The position numbers were made by a program, and so were the translations under genes. Of a DNA stretch of 64,000 bases, positions 47,037 through 55,539 are shown one piece after another (the stretch's first letter is position 1; each line of letters starts with the position of its first letter). The notes under the pieces are model-generated. The model did not search any database. It was not told where the DNA came from and saw only the letters and a program-made list of their open reading frames with translations. This stretch comes from Pseudonocardia xinjiangensis (lineage in GTDB: Bacteria > Actinomycetota > Actinomycetes > Mycobacteriales > Pseudonocardiaceae): positions 1 to 64,000 of the forward strand of contig NZ_JAAXKY010000004.1 in assembly GCF_012911925.1 (NCBI RefSeq), in the 5' to 3' direction.

Positions 47037-47929
47037 GGGCCCTGTACCTCGATCTCGAGGCCGTCCATGGCCACCTGCATACCGCTGTCCTCCACAATGC
47101 GCCGCTCGGGCGCGTCCTCCAGCAGGATCGGGTTGGTGTTGTTCATGTGCACGAAGATCGTCCGCCGCACGCCGAGCGACGGGAGCTGCGCCAGGCTGCC
47201 GTCCGGGCCGTCGATGGGCAGGTGGCCCATCTCCCGGGACGTCTTGCCGGCCAGGCCGAGCCGCATCAGCTCGTCGTCGCGCCAGCAGGTGCCGTCGATC
47301 AGCAGGCAGTCGCAGCCCGCGATCTCCGATCGGAGCGCGGGCGTCAGGGACTGCACCCCCGGCAGGTACACCAGCGTGCCCCCGCTGCGGTCGTCGGTGA
47401 GCCGGTAGCCCACGACGCGGCCGTCGTCCACCCCGGTCCCGAAGCGGGCCCGCTTGGTGGTGGGCACGTCGAACGCCCGGCAGGACAGCCCGTCGGCCAG
47501 AACGAAGCCGGCGCCGGGGACCACCGTCCGCCACTCGACCGGGCAGTAGCGCTCGAGCGTGCGCAGGATCCCCGAGCCGTCGGACAGTGTCTTGTGCACC
47601 GCGGGGGTGGCGTACAGCCGCACGGCGCCGGCCTCGCGCAGCAGGAGCAGGCCCAGCGTGTGGTCCAGCTCGGCGTCGGTGAGCAGCACCCCCTCCAGCG
47701 GCGTCTCCCGCCGGCCGTGCGGGTGCAGGCCGGGGAAGGCCTCGATCTGGGCGCGGATGTCCGGCGAGGCGTTGACGACGAACCACCGGTTGCCGTCGGC
47801 GCTCACCGCGACCGACGACTGCGTGCGCGGTGGGGCGGCCCCGGAGCGGACGGCGGCACACACCGGGCAGCCACAGTTCCACTGCGGAGAACCACCCCCC
47901 GCCGCCGAGCCCAGCACCCGCAGCAACAC
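47033..47929 (-). CDS. pqqB: PQQ synthesis protein PqqB
   Basis: 298 aa metallo-beta-lactamase-fold protein, an iron-dependent hydroxylase acting on the Glu-Tyr intermediate. Start at GTG 47929 gives MLLRVLGSAAGGGSPQWNCG, exactly the family N-terminus, with GGAG 8 bases upstream; the ORF extension to 48043 is spurious. TDAELDHTLGLLLLRE is the family's altered metal motif, and the C-terminal VHMNNTNPIL is typical. Preceded by a hairpin separating it from pqqA. Confidence 0.94.
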   Translation of the reverse strand: MLLRVLGSAAGGGSPQWNCGCPVCAAVRSGAAPPRTQSSVAVSADGNRWFVVNASPDIRAQIEAFPGLHPHGRRETPLEGVLLTDAELDHTLGLLLLREAGAVRLYATPAVHKTLSDGSGILRTLERYCPVEWRTVVPGAGFVLADGLSCRAFDVPTTKRARFGTGVDDGRVVGYRLTDDRSGGTLVYLPGVQSLTPALRSEIAGCDCLLIDGTCWRDDELMRLGLAGKTSREMGHLPIDGPDGSLAQLPSLGVRRTIFVHMNNTNPILLEDAPERRIVEDSGMQVAMDGLEIEVQGP

Positions 47930-48017
47930 CCTCGGCACTCCATCTGTGGTCGGTCCGAGCCGGTGGAGGGGCGCCGCACCGAGGTCCGGCGCCGCCCCAC
48001 GTCCCGCCCAGGAGCGC

Positions 48018-48041
48018 GCTGAACGACCGGAGTCGTTCAGC
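48018..48041 (-). terminator. Hairpin between pqqA and pqqB
   Basis: Perfect 10-base arms GCTGAACGAC / GTCGTTCAGC with a 4-base loop, 7 bases downstream of the pqqA stop and 89 before pqqB. It probably attenuates transcription or stabilises the pqqA message, giving more precursor peptide than enzyme. That effect is known for pqqA in other bacteria and inferred here. Confidence 0.75.
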
Positions 48042-48047
48042 ACCCTC

Positions 48048-48143
48048 CTAGTCCTCCATCTGAGCGATGTACATGGTCACCTCGGGTGCGACGCCGATCT
48101 CCTCGAACTCCGGCGTCTCCCACACAGCGAGCTGAGACTCCAC
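48048..48143 (-). CDS. pqqA: PQQ precursor peptide PqqA
   Basis: 31-codon peptide, MESQLAVWETPEFEEIGVAP followed by EVTMYIAQMED. It contains the conserved E-x3-Y core (EVTMY) whose Glu and Tyr become PQQ. GTG start with AGGAGG 7 bases upstream. It lies between the PQQ dehydrogenase and pqqB on the same strand. It is too short for standard gene finding and easily missed. The C-terminal ED end is more acidic than the usual Arg-rich tail. Confidence 0.93.
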   Translation of the reverse strand: MESQLAVWETPEFEEIGVAPEVTMYIAQMED

Positions 48144-48189
48144 GGATTCACCTCCTCTCGGCTGATTCCGGCAGGTTCCCGTCATAACG

Positions 48190-49893
48190 CTATGACGATT
48201 CCTCCGGCAGCGCGAAGGCGATCAAGGCGCTTCCGTGACCCGCACCGAGCATTCCGGGGAGGAATCCCTCGGCCCAGCCGCCCCAACCGACCGGCACGGC
48301 GACGTACTGCTTGCCGTCGACGCTGAAGGTGGTCGGACTGCTGTGGTGGCCGCTGCCGCACTGGAACTGCCACAACTGCTCCCCGGTGCTGGCGTCGAGC
48401 GCGACGAACTCACCGGAGGGCTTCCCGGCGAACACCAGGTCGCCGCCCGTGGCCAGCACGGACGCGCACATCGGAAGATCGTTGCGGTAGCGCCACTTCT
48501 CCTCGCCGTCGGCATCGAACGCGCTGATGGACCCCGCCATGTCATCGATGTCCACCTGAACGCCCGCGCCCCAGTACGGGATGCTTTCCTTGAACTCCCG
48601 GCGGCGGCGGGTGGCCGTTGCGCCGGTGTCCTGGACCGGGACGTAGAAGAGCTCGGTCCTCGGGCTGTAGGCCGCGTGCGTCCATTCCTTGGCGCCGGCC
48701 GGGCCCGGGTAGAAGTGGACCGGGTCCCCCTCCTTCTCGGGGTACACCTTCGCCGTCACCTGGCCGTCCCGCGTGATCGCTCCCCAGGTGATGCGGTCCA
48801 CGAAGGGGGTGATCTGGACCAGTTCGCCGTTCGTGCGATCGACGACGAAGAAGTAGCCGTTCTTGTCGAAGTGGCCGAGCAGCTTGCGCCCCTTCGACTC
48901 GAACAGGATGCACTCCGCGATGCTGTCGTAGTCCCACAGGTCGTGCGGGGTGCACTGGTAGTGCCACTGGATCTGGCCACTGTCCGCGTCGACGGCGACG
49001 ATGCTGTCGGTGTAGAGGTTGTCGCCCTCGCGGACCTCGCCGTCGAAGTCGGGCGCCGGGTTGCCGGTGCCCCAGTACAGCAGGTTGGTCTCCGGGTCGA
49101 AGGTGCCGGTGAGCCAGCAGTTCGCACCACCACGCGCCCAGGCCTCACCGTCGGCGGGCCAGGTCTCCGAGCCGGGCTCCCCGGGCTTGGGCACCATGTA
49201 GCAGCGCCAGCGGTGCTCCCCGCTCTCGACGTCGAACGCGTCGAGGTGACCGCGTACGCCGAACTCCCCGCCCGAACTCCCGACGATGACCATGTCCTTC
49301 ACGACCAGCGGCGCGCACGTGGCGCTCTCCCCGGCTCGCACGTCCCCGTAGGTCTTGTCCCAGACCCGCTTGCCGTTGGTGGCGTCGAGCGCGATCACGT
49401 GCGCGTTCGCCGTGACGAAGAAGACCTTGCCCTGCGCCACCGCGACGCCACGGTTCACGTTCCCGCAGCACAGTGAGACGTCGTAGGGGATCGCGTGCTT
49501 GTACCGCCAGATCTCCACGCCCGTCTTGGCGTCGAGGGCCCATACCCAGCCGTCCCAGCCGGCGACGAACATGACTCCGTCGACGACGATCGGGGCGGCC
49601 TCGAACGAGTAGGTCGACGCACCCGCGATCATGCCGGTCGTGCCGGCCTGGAAGATCCACGCGGGGCGGAGATGCTTGACGTTCTCCGTGTTGATCTGGT
49701 CCAGCGGGCTGAACCGCTGCCCGTTGTAGGTGCCGTAGTAGGTGAGCCAGTTGTGGGGCTCCGAGGCGGCGTTGCGGATGCGCTCGTAGGTGACGTCGGC
49801 GACCACCGGCGGCGCGACCTCCGCCCCTGGGGTCTTGTAGTTCAGCGTTGCCTGGTTGACTGCCTCACCCGCGTCGACGTATTCGACGGTCAT
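48190..49893 (-). CDS. PQQ-dependent alcohol dehydrogenase, lanthanide-type signature
   Basis: 567 aa beta-propeller quinoprotein of the methanol/ethanol dehydrogenase family. Visible are the vicinal Cys142-Cys143 pair (SLCCGN), Glu210 (GGEFGVRGH), Asn278 (GTGNPAPD) and Asp321. Asp321 is followed two residues later by Asp323 (HDLWDYDS), the extra acid that marks lanthanide-dependent enzymes (XoxF, PedH). Tryptophan-docking repeats are present. Unlike most family members there is no signal peptide: residues 1-30 (MTVEYVDAGEAVNQATLNYK...) are hydrophilic. No cytochrome domain. It heads the pqq operon with the cupredoxin-like gene. Confidence 0.92.
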   Translation of the reverse strand: MTVEYVDAGEAVNQATLNYKTPGAEVAPPVVADVTYERIRNAASEPHNWLTYYGTYNGQRFSPLDQINTENVKHLRPAWIFQAGTTGMIAGASTYSFEAAPIVVDGVMFVAGWDGWVWALDAKTGVEIWRYKHAIPYDVSLCCGNVNRGVAVAQGKVFFVTANAHVIALDATNGKRVWDKTYGDVRAGESATCAPLVVKDMVIVGSSGGEFGVRGHLDAFDVESGEHRWRCYMVPKPGEPGSETWPADGEAWARGGANCWLTGTFDPETNLLYWGTGNPAPDFDGEVREGDNLYTDSIVAVDADSGQIQWHYQCTPHDLWDYDSIAECILFESKGRKLLGHFDKNGYFFVVDRTNGELVQITPFVDRITWGAITRDGQVTAKVYPEKEGDPVHFYPGPAGAKEWTHAAYSPRTELFYVPVQDTGATATRRRREFKESIPYWGAGVQVDIDDMAGSISAFDADGEEKWRYRNDLPMCASVLATGGDLVFAGKPSGEFVALDASTGEQLWQFQCGSGHHSSPTTFSVDGKQYVAVPVGWGGWAEGFLPGMLGAGHGSALIAFALPEESS

Positions 49894-49906
49894 GTCCTGC
49901 TCCTTT

Positions 49907-50371
49907 TTACGGTCGCGGCTGTTCGGGGCGGTCGAGGCGGGCCTCCGGCGGAACTTCCCCCAGCACGACGATCGCGCCGGTCAGTCCCCGTCCCTCGTCG
50001 TTGCCCGTGGGTGAGCTGAACCAGTAGTAGCCCGGGCCGTCAAGGTTGAGGGTCGCCCGTCCGCGTGAATGGTTCACCAACCAGATGAATTTCCTGTCGC
50101 CATTGTTCGGCAACAGCGCGCAGTGCGTGTTCAGGTCGTCGTTGATGAGCTCGAGCTCGAGATCACCTCCGTGTGGCAGGACCAGAACCGACGGATCCCA
50201 GCACAGTTCGTCAGGGTTGATCCGAATTGTGGCCTGCATGGTGCCATTGGCTCGCTCGGTTGCCTGGCCGACGTTTCCGGTGGCCAACAATCGACCGATG
50301 GTCGCCCTGTTCTGTTCTTTCAATCCGAGCTTGTCGAGCAGATCGGATCGATCCCCAGCAGTGGTTGTCAT
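49907..50371 (-). CDS. Cupredoxin-like PQQ-associated protein
   Basis: 154 aa. The central beta-sandwich ELCWDPSVLVLPHGGDLELELINDDLNTHCALLPNN and ATLNLDGPGYYWFSSPTGND look like a cupredoxin fold. However, the usual Cys-x-His-x-Met copper ligands at the end are missing, leaving only the His-Cys of NTHC. No signal peptide. The gene lies immediately upstream of the PQQ dehydrogenase (13 bases). It resembles the small PQQ-associated protein family (MSMEG_3727-like) of actinobacteria by recollection. Start ATG 50371 with GGAAGG upstream. Possibly an electron acceptor or maturation partner. Confidence 0.75.
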   Translation of the reverse strand: MTTTAGDRSDLLDKLGLKEQNRATIGRLLATGNVGQATERANGTMQATIRINPDELCWDPSVLVLPHGGDLELELINDDLNTHCALLPNNGDRKFIWLVNHSRGRATLNLDGPGYYWFSSPTGNDEGRGLTGAIVVLGEVPPEARLDRPEQPRP

Positions 50372-51046
50372 ACCCCTCACCTTCCGGAGCGCCCTAATTC
50401 AAATTGTGAACGCTATCACAGCGGTATATAGCGGTCAAGCCCCCGAAGGTCCTTCAATTTGATTAACCGTGCGGCGTTTCCGCGACCTGTGGGCGGGGTA
50501 CGCGCGGCGCAATGATCAAATAGCGATCTGGCGGTTTGATCAATTACCTGCGGAGCGATTCGATCAATTTCCAGGGCCGTGATCTGATCCATTTCGCCCA
50601 CTGCGCCGGGCGAGGGTGTGGCAGGTGGAGGACGGTCGCTGTCGGCCGTACGCCGAGCCGCTCGACGAGGCGGAGGATGCCGCGCACGTGCTGCTCGGCC
50701 GGGTTCGCTCCGGGTGGGTGGGTGGCGGTCCGAGCCGGCGACCGGGCACGCCCGCCCGGCGCCGGGTCCCGTGTCCGCAGGTTCGTCGGAGCGACTTCCG
50801 GTGCCCGGGTCGCGAAAGATCGCAGGAATTCCCCCGGTGCGCCCAGCCGTCGGGCGAGCCGCTCGACCGAGCCTCCTCCAATAGTGCGCAGAATAGTCCG
50901 GCGACCCAGCCGTGCGTGACTCTCGACACTGGCCGCCAACGGTCTCCGGACGGCCCGGCGGCGCCTCCCGCGAAGGACTACTCTCGATAGCGCGGCTCTT
51001 TCCGGCCCACTCGAACGGATCCTTTTCTCGCCCCGCAGGAGTTCCA
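50372..51046. other. Non-coding divergent promoter region
   Basis: 675 bases between the PQQ operon (minus) and an LLM oxidoreductase gene (plus). The first 220 bases are the most A/T-rich part of the neighbourhood and hold the repeated TGATCAA-type motifs annotated separately. Long open frames on both strands from about 50560 to 51110 show no recognisable family and overlap each other, so I do not call a gene. A decayed regulator is possible. Confidence 0.55.
50511..50572. promoter_or_regulatory. Cluster of TTTGATCAA-like sites
   Basis: AATGATCAAA (50511-50520), TTTGATCAATTA (50535-50546) and GATTCGATCAATTTCC (50557-50572) repeat the palindromic core TGATCA/CGATCA at about 24-26-base intervals; a fourth, weaker match CAATTTGATTAA lies at 50455-50466. 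The spacing near two helical turns suggests cooperative binding of one regulator upstream of the PQQ operon. Confidence 0.5.
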
Positions 51047-52231
51047 TTGTCCGTACGCGATCGCGGCCGTCTCGTCGTGCCGCCCCAGCCCCAGGACTTC
51101 CCTGGAAGTCCACTCAGTCGGGCGTGGCGGCAGCCGCTGATGCTGGGCCTGTTCCTCCCGCTGCAGACCGGCGGATGGTCGCAGTCGACGCTGCCGCGCG
51201 GCACCGACTGGACCTTCGCCTACAACCTGGAGCTCACGCGCCGGGCGGAGGAGTGGGGGTTCGACATCGCGTTCGGCCTCTCGCAGTGGCTGCCCATGGG
51301 CGGTTTCGGGGGAGAGACCGGGTACCGGGAGAACTTCCTCGACCCCTTCGTCTCCGCGGTCGCGCTGGCCTCGGCCACCCGGTCGATCCTGCTCCTGGGC
51401 ACCGTGCACGTCCTCTACGGCCCGTGGCACCCGCTGCATCTGGCCAAGTTCCTCGCCACCGCCGACCACATCTCCGGCGGCCGCTTCGGGGCCAACATCG
51501 TCACCGGGTACGCGGGCAACGAACCGGCCATGTTCGGCATGACCCGTCCCGAGCACGACAAGCGTTACGCCATGGCCGACGAGTTCGCCGCCATCTGCGA
51601 GGACCTGTGGGCCGGTGCCGACAACCTGACCTTCCACGGTGAGCACTGGTCACTGGAGGAGGCCTACGTGTCTCCGCGGCCCGCGTTCGGCCGGCCGATC
51701 CTGGTGTCGGCGAGTGGCTCGCCCGCCGGGTTCTCCTACGCGGCAAAGCACTCCGACATCGTCTTCGTCTCGAGCCCGGCCGGTGAGGACTTCGACACGG
51801 CGATCGCCGCGATGCCCGCCCATGTCCGGAGCGTGAAGGACGCGGCACGGGCCGAGGGCCGTGAGGTCCGGGTCGTGATCAACCCGACCATCGTCACCGC
51901 ACCCACCCGGGACGCCGCCGAGGCCCGGTACCGGGCCATCTCCGACCACGCGGATCTCGAGTCGATCCGGAACTTCACCGGGCGCCATGCCGGGGGCGAC
52001 AGCCGGTCCTGGCTGGAGCACAGCGCGCGGGGCCGCGCGGTCGGGGGCCACCTGCACGTGGTGGGCTCGCCAGCGGATGTGGCCGACAAGCTGGCCCGGC
52101 TGCACGAGTCGGGGATCGACGGGGTCCAGATCACCTTCTACGACTACGTGCCCGAGCTGGAGTTCTTCGGCCAGGAGGTGCTCCCCCTGCTGGAGAAGGC
52201 CGGGCTGCGGGTGCCCCGAGAGGCACCCTGA
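51047..52231 (+). CDS. LLM-class flavin-dependent monooxygenase
   Basis: 394 aa luciferase-like monooxygenase resembling FMNH2-dependent sulfone/alkane-sulfonate and pyrimidine-type enzymes. Features are LGLFLPLQTGGWSQSTLPRG, WGFDIAFGLSQWLPMGGFGG, HISGGRFGANIVTGYAGNE and ILVSASGSPAGFSYAAKHSD. TTG start at 51047 chosen for GCAGGAG 7 bases upstream; the first 35 residues before LMLGLFLP may be an extension, with ATG 51139 as an alternative start. Divergent from the PQQ operon, convergent with the next LLM gene. Confidence 0.83.
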   Translation: MSVRDRGRLVVPPQPQDFPGSPLSRAWRQPLMLGLFLPLQTGGWSQSTLPRGTDWTFAYNLELTRRAEEWGFDIAFGLSQWLPMGGFGGETGYRENFLDPFVSAVALASATRSILLLGTVHVLYGPWHPLHLAKFLATADHISGGRFGANIVTGYAGNEPAMFGMTRPEHDKRYAMADEFAAICEDLWAGADNLTFHGEHWSLEEAYVSPRPAFGRPILVSASGSPAGFSYAAKHSDIVFVSSPAGEDFDTAIAAMPAHVRSVKDAARAEGREVRVVINPTIVTAPTRDAAEARYRAISDHADLESIRNFTGRHAGGDSRSWLEHSARGRAVGGHLHVVGSPADVADKLARLHESGIDGVQITFYDYVPELEFFGQEVLPLLEKAGLRVPREAP

Positions 52232-52236
52232 CCCGG

Positions 52237-53235
52237 TCAGCCGGTGGCCTCCGCCAGCCGCGGCCCGATGATCTTGGCGAACGCCTCGACGTCGGTCTGC
52301 GGCAGGTCGTAACCGCTCTCGGCGGTGTGCGACGGGAAGAAGAACACCCTGCGCACGCCGGACTCCTCGTGTGCGCGCAGCAGCCGGTCCGCGCAGTACT
52401 CCGGCGGCCCGAACAGCCCGAACGCCTCGGACACCCGCTCGGCGAGCTGCGGGGAGAGCGAGCCGGGCTCGTGGTCCTCGGGGATGTCGATCCCCGCCGC
52501 GCGCAACCAGCGCAGGTTCGCCACGCTCGGGTAGTTCAGGAACGGCTGCCCGGGCCGGAAGTACCGGCGCGGCCACTCCCGGGCGGTCTCGAAGTCCTCG
52601 ATCGCCGTGGGCACGATGAAGATCTCCTCCACCGACTCGACCGGACGTCCGGCCCGGGCCGCGCCCGCGCGCACGTGCTGCCGGGCCGCCTCGATCCCGT
52701 CGGGGTGCAGGCCGACCATCATCACCACCCCGTCGGCCACCTCCCCGGCGAGCTCCAGCATCTTCGGGCCAGCGGCCAGGATGAAGATCTTCGGCGCGGG
52801 CGCCGCCACGTTGTTCATGCGCAGCTCCTGGCCGTCCACCACGGCGGGGCGCCCGGCCAGCAGCTGCCGCAGAGCGGTCACCACCTCGCCGAGCTGCTGG
52901 CGCCGGGCCTGCGGCTTGCCCGCCTTCTCGACGGACAGGAACCCGGGCGCGAGGGTCAGCAGGATCCGGCCCGGCGCGATCTCCGCGAGCGAGTTGGCGG
53001 TCGCGCCCAGCACGAGCGGGTGCCGGGTGACCGGGTTGGTGGTGGCCGGGTACAGCGTCAGCCGGTGGGTGGCGGCGGCAGCCAGCGTGAGCGCCACGTA
53101 GACGTCGCGGCCCGAGTGGTGGTGGTCGTGCACACCGACGCCGTGGAAGCCGGCGTCCTCGCAGGACCGGATGAAGTCCATCAGCTCCGGCAGCGGGCGG
53201 CCGACCGGAACGCGGATGTCGACCTCGATTGCCAT
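52237..53235 (-). CDS. LLM-class oxidoreductase (F420-type)
   Basis: 332 aa TIM-barrel oxidoreductase: FIRSCEDAGFHGVGVHDHHH, HRLTLYPATTNPVTRHPLVLGATANSLAEIAPGRILLTLAPG, and KIFILAAGPKMLELAGEVADGVVMMVG are characteristic of the F420-dependent group. C-terminal EYCADRLLRAHEESGVRRVFFFP. ATG at 53235. It is the last gene of the minus-strand GntR operon (57 bases after the transporter) and probably oxidises or reduces that pathway's substrate. Confidence 0.87.
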   Translation of the reverse strand: MAIEVDIRVPVGRPLPELMDFIRSCEDAGFHGVGVHDHHHSGRDVYVALTLAAAATHRLTLYPATTNPVTRHPLVLGATANSLAEIAPGRILLTLAPGFLSVEKAGKPQARRQQLGEVVTALRQLLAGRPAVVDGQELRMNNVAAPAPKIFILAAGPKMLELAGEVADGVVMMVGLHPDGIEAARQHVRAGAARAGRPVESVEEIFIVPTAIEDFETAREWPRRYFRPGQPFLNYPSVANLRWLRAAGIDIPEDHEPGSLSPQLAERVSEAFGLFGPPEYCADRLLRAHEESGVRRVFFFPSHTAESGYDLPQTDVEAFAKIIGPRLAEATG

Positions 53236-53292
53236 CGTTCTCCTACTCGTACTGCTGGCTCGAACTGGTGGGTGGGGCGGGACGGGCTGCGG

Positions 53293-54546
53293 TCAGCCGG
53301 GCAGTGGATCGCCCTTGGTCTCGGGGAGGAAGAACACCGCGATCATGCCGATCAGGTAGATCGGCGCGAAGATCGCCGCGGCACGGCCGAAGCCGCCGAG
53401 TGCCGTGGCGAGGGTGCCGGTCAGCACCGCACCCACCATTGCGATGTAGCGCGAGCCGCTGAACACCATGCTGATCGCCGTCGCGCGGTGCGCGGTGGAG
53501 AACAGCTCGGGGGTGTGCACGGTGTACCAGCTGTAGACGCCGCCGGTGAGGAAGCCCGCCACCAGCTGCAGCCACGTCGCGGCCACGGCGCCGTGCACGG
53601 CGAGGAACACGATCGGCACGATCACCAGGCAGCCCACGAAGTAGGCCTGGATCGTGGCCTTGCGGCCCCAGGACTCCGCGAGGAAGCCGAAGGCGATGCA
53701 GCCGGCGATCTCGCCCGCGTTGTAGAGCGCCGCCGCCCAGCCGGTGAAGAACGCCACCCGGCCCGGGTCGTGCACGAGGCCTCCCACGAAGCTCGGGAGG
53801 TACGAGCTCACGGCCCACCAGCCGCCGGTGATCGCGATCGACACCACGAGCGCGCCCAGGAAGTTGCGCCGCACGCCGGGCCGGAGCAGGTCGGCGATCG
53901 AGGTGGCCGAACGCCGGGTGGCCGACCAGAGCGCCGACTCCGGGATGTGCTTGCGGACCAGCAGCACGAGCAGCAGCGGCAGGATGCCGAAGAGGTACAT
54001 CCAGCGCCACGACAGCTGCAGCGTCGAGCCGAGCAGCACCCACAGCGCCGACACCAGCAACCCGCCGAGCGAGAAGCCGCTCTGCAGCAGGCCCGCACCC
54101 TTGGCGCGCCACCGCTGCGGCCACACCTCCTGCAGCAGCGAGGTGCCCACGCCCCACTCGGCCCCGATGCCGACGCCGGTGAGGAACCGGGCGATGCCGA
54201 AGATCCACCAGTTGCCGGCCAGCGCGGACAGCGCGGTGAACACGCTGTAGACCACCACCGCGACGATCATGGTGCGGCGGCGGCCGAGGCGGTCGCCGAC
54301 CATCCCGCCGAGGATCCCGCCGGTGGCCCACCCCGCGAGCGTGATCGCCACCAGGTAGCCCTGGTAGGCGGGGAGGTTGTGCAGCTGGTCGACCGGCAGC
54401 AGCTCGGTGAGCGTGGGCCGGGCGGTGATCAGCAGGACGAACGTGTCGTAGCCGTCGGCCACCCAGAACACCAGGGTGAGCGCGAGGATGCCCCACGCGC
54501 GGCGGTCGAGCCTGGTCGCCGGCTCCGCGAGCAACGGTGCGGTCAT
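53293..54546 (-). CDS. MFS transporter
   Basis: 417 aa with 12 membrane segments. The loop 2-3 motif is GGMVGDRLGRRRTMIVAVV and there is an acid residue in helix 1 (VADGYDTFVL), both typical of aromatic-acid/metabolite:H+ symporters (AAHS). It likely imports the substrate of this operon. ATG 54546 is one base from the stop of the upstream decarboxylase-like gene, so expression is coupled. Confidence 0.9.
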   Translation of the reverse strand: MTAPLLAEPATRLDRRAWGILALTLVFWVADGYDTFVLLITARPTLTELLPVDQLHNLPAYQGYLVAITLAGWATGGILGGMVGDRLGRRRTMIVAVVVYSVFTALSALAGNWWIFGIARFLTGVGIGAEWGVGTSLLQEVWPQRWRAKGAGLLQSGFSLGGLLVSALWVLLGSTLQLSWRWMYLFGILPLLLVLLVRKHIPESALWSATRRSATSIADLLRPGVRRNFLGALVVSIAITGGWWAVSSYLPSFVGGLVHDPGRVAFFTGWAAALYNAGEIAGCIAFGFLAESWGRKATIQAYFVGCLVIVPIVFLAVHGAVAATWLQLVAGFLTGGVYSWYTVHTPELFSTAHRATAISMVFSGSRYIAMVGAVLTGTLATALGGFGRAAAIFAPIYLIGMIAVFFLPETKGDPLPG

Positions 54547-54547
54547 G

Positions 54548-55531
54548 TCAGATCCGTGAGTCGGCGCGGGTGGCGGGGGCGAACAGCTCGGTCATGTCCG
54601 GTGGCGCGGCGACGAGGCCCTGCTCCGCGAGGTACCCGGCGAAGGTGTCGAGTGCCGTCCGGTTCGCGTCGAGCCCGTAGGGCCACGGGTCGGCGCCGAA
54701 CACCTCCTGCTGACGCTCCAGGGCGTCGAGCAGGAACGGCATGGTGTAGCGCAGCGCGGGCTTGTCCGCCGCGCCGGAGAGGGCGAAGCGTTTGGCCTCG
54801 GTGAACGCCTTGTACAGGCTGCGGGCCACCCAGGGGTGCGCCCGGTCCACGTCCGCCCTGACCACGAGCATGTGCATGATCGGGAAGATTCCGGTTCGGG
54901 TGTAGTACTCCACCTCGCGCGCCGCGTAGTCGGGCCACAGCCGCCGCACCTGGTCCCCGCTGCGGAACACCGAGGGCACGCGAGGGGCCATCAGCGCGTC
55001 GATCGAGCCGTCGAGCAGGGCCTGCGACAGCGTGTTCCCGACGTGCTCGATGCGCACCCAGTCGGGCAGCTCCAGCGCCTGGCGCTCGACGCGTCCCGGC
55101 TCCTCCAGCCCGCCGGTGCACCAGACGATGCCGGTGGTGTCCACGTCGAAGTCGTGGTGCAGCAGTGCCCTGGCCCACACCGCGGCCGTCATCTGGTACT
55201 CGGGCACGCCGATCCGCTTCCCGGCCAGGTCGCGGGCGTCGGTGATGTCGGAGTCCTTGCGGACGTACAGCGTGGAGTGCCGGAAGCTGCGGGACAGGAA
55301 CACCGGCACACCGACGAAACGGTCGTCACCGCGCGCGTGGGCGATGGCGTAGCTGGACAGCGACATCTCGGCGGCGTCGAACTCGGCGTTGCCGAGCATC
55401 CGCCAGAAACACTCCTCGGGCTCCAGCGTGATGAGGTTCAGGTCGATGCCCTCGGGCCGGACCCGGCCGTCGGCCAGCGGCCAGGTCCGGTCGTAGTCGC
55501 CACAGGCGAGCGTCAGGGGAACGCGCGTCAT
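54548..55531 (-). CDS. Dihydroxyphthalate-decarboxylase-like / periplasmic-binding-fold protein
   Basis: 327 aa. The opening TLACGDYDRTWPLADGRVRPEGIDLNLI and GNAEFDAAEMSLSSYAIA match the 4,5-dihydroxyphthalate decarboxylase (Pht5) group. This is a periplasmic-binding-protein fold used as a cytoplasmic enzyme; no signal peptide is present. RDLAGKRIGVPEYQMTA and DALMAPRVP are conserved in that fold. ATG 55531 is preferred for GAGGAAG upstream; ATG 55543, overlapping the GntR stop, is possible. The real reaction could be another decarboxylation or ligand sensing. Confidence 0.75.
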   Translation of the reverse strand: MTRVPLTLACGDYDRTWPLADGRVRPEGIDLNLITLEPEECFWRMLGNAEFDAAEMSLSSYAIAHARGDDRFVGVPVFLSRSFRHSTLYVRKDSDITDARDLAGKRIGVPEYQMTAAVWARALLHHDFDVDTTGIVWCTGGLEEPGRVERQALELPDWVRIEHVGNTLSQALLDGSIDALMAPRVPSVFRSGDQVRRLWPDYAAREVEYYTRTGIFPIMHMLVVRADVDRAHPWVARSLYKAFTEAKRFALSGAADKPALRYTMPFLLDALERQQEVFGADPWPYGLDANRTALDTFAGYLAEQGLVAAPPDMTELFAPATRADSRI

Positions 55532-55539
55532 GGTCTTCC

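Noticed and set aside
47930-48043. N-terminal extension of pqqB to 48043
   Set aside because: It overlaps the pqqA-pqqB hairpin and lacks a properly spaced ribosome site; GTG 47929 gives the exact PqqB N-terminus.
50416-51204. 262-aa minus-strand frame between the PQQ operon and the LLM gene
   Set aside because: Overlaps several other frames, includes the A/T-rich promoter motifs, and resembles no family; could be a fossil but cannot be supported.
52327-54804. 825-aa plus-strand frame
   Set aside because: Antisense to an LLM gene and an MFS gene, with shadow composition.
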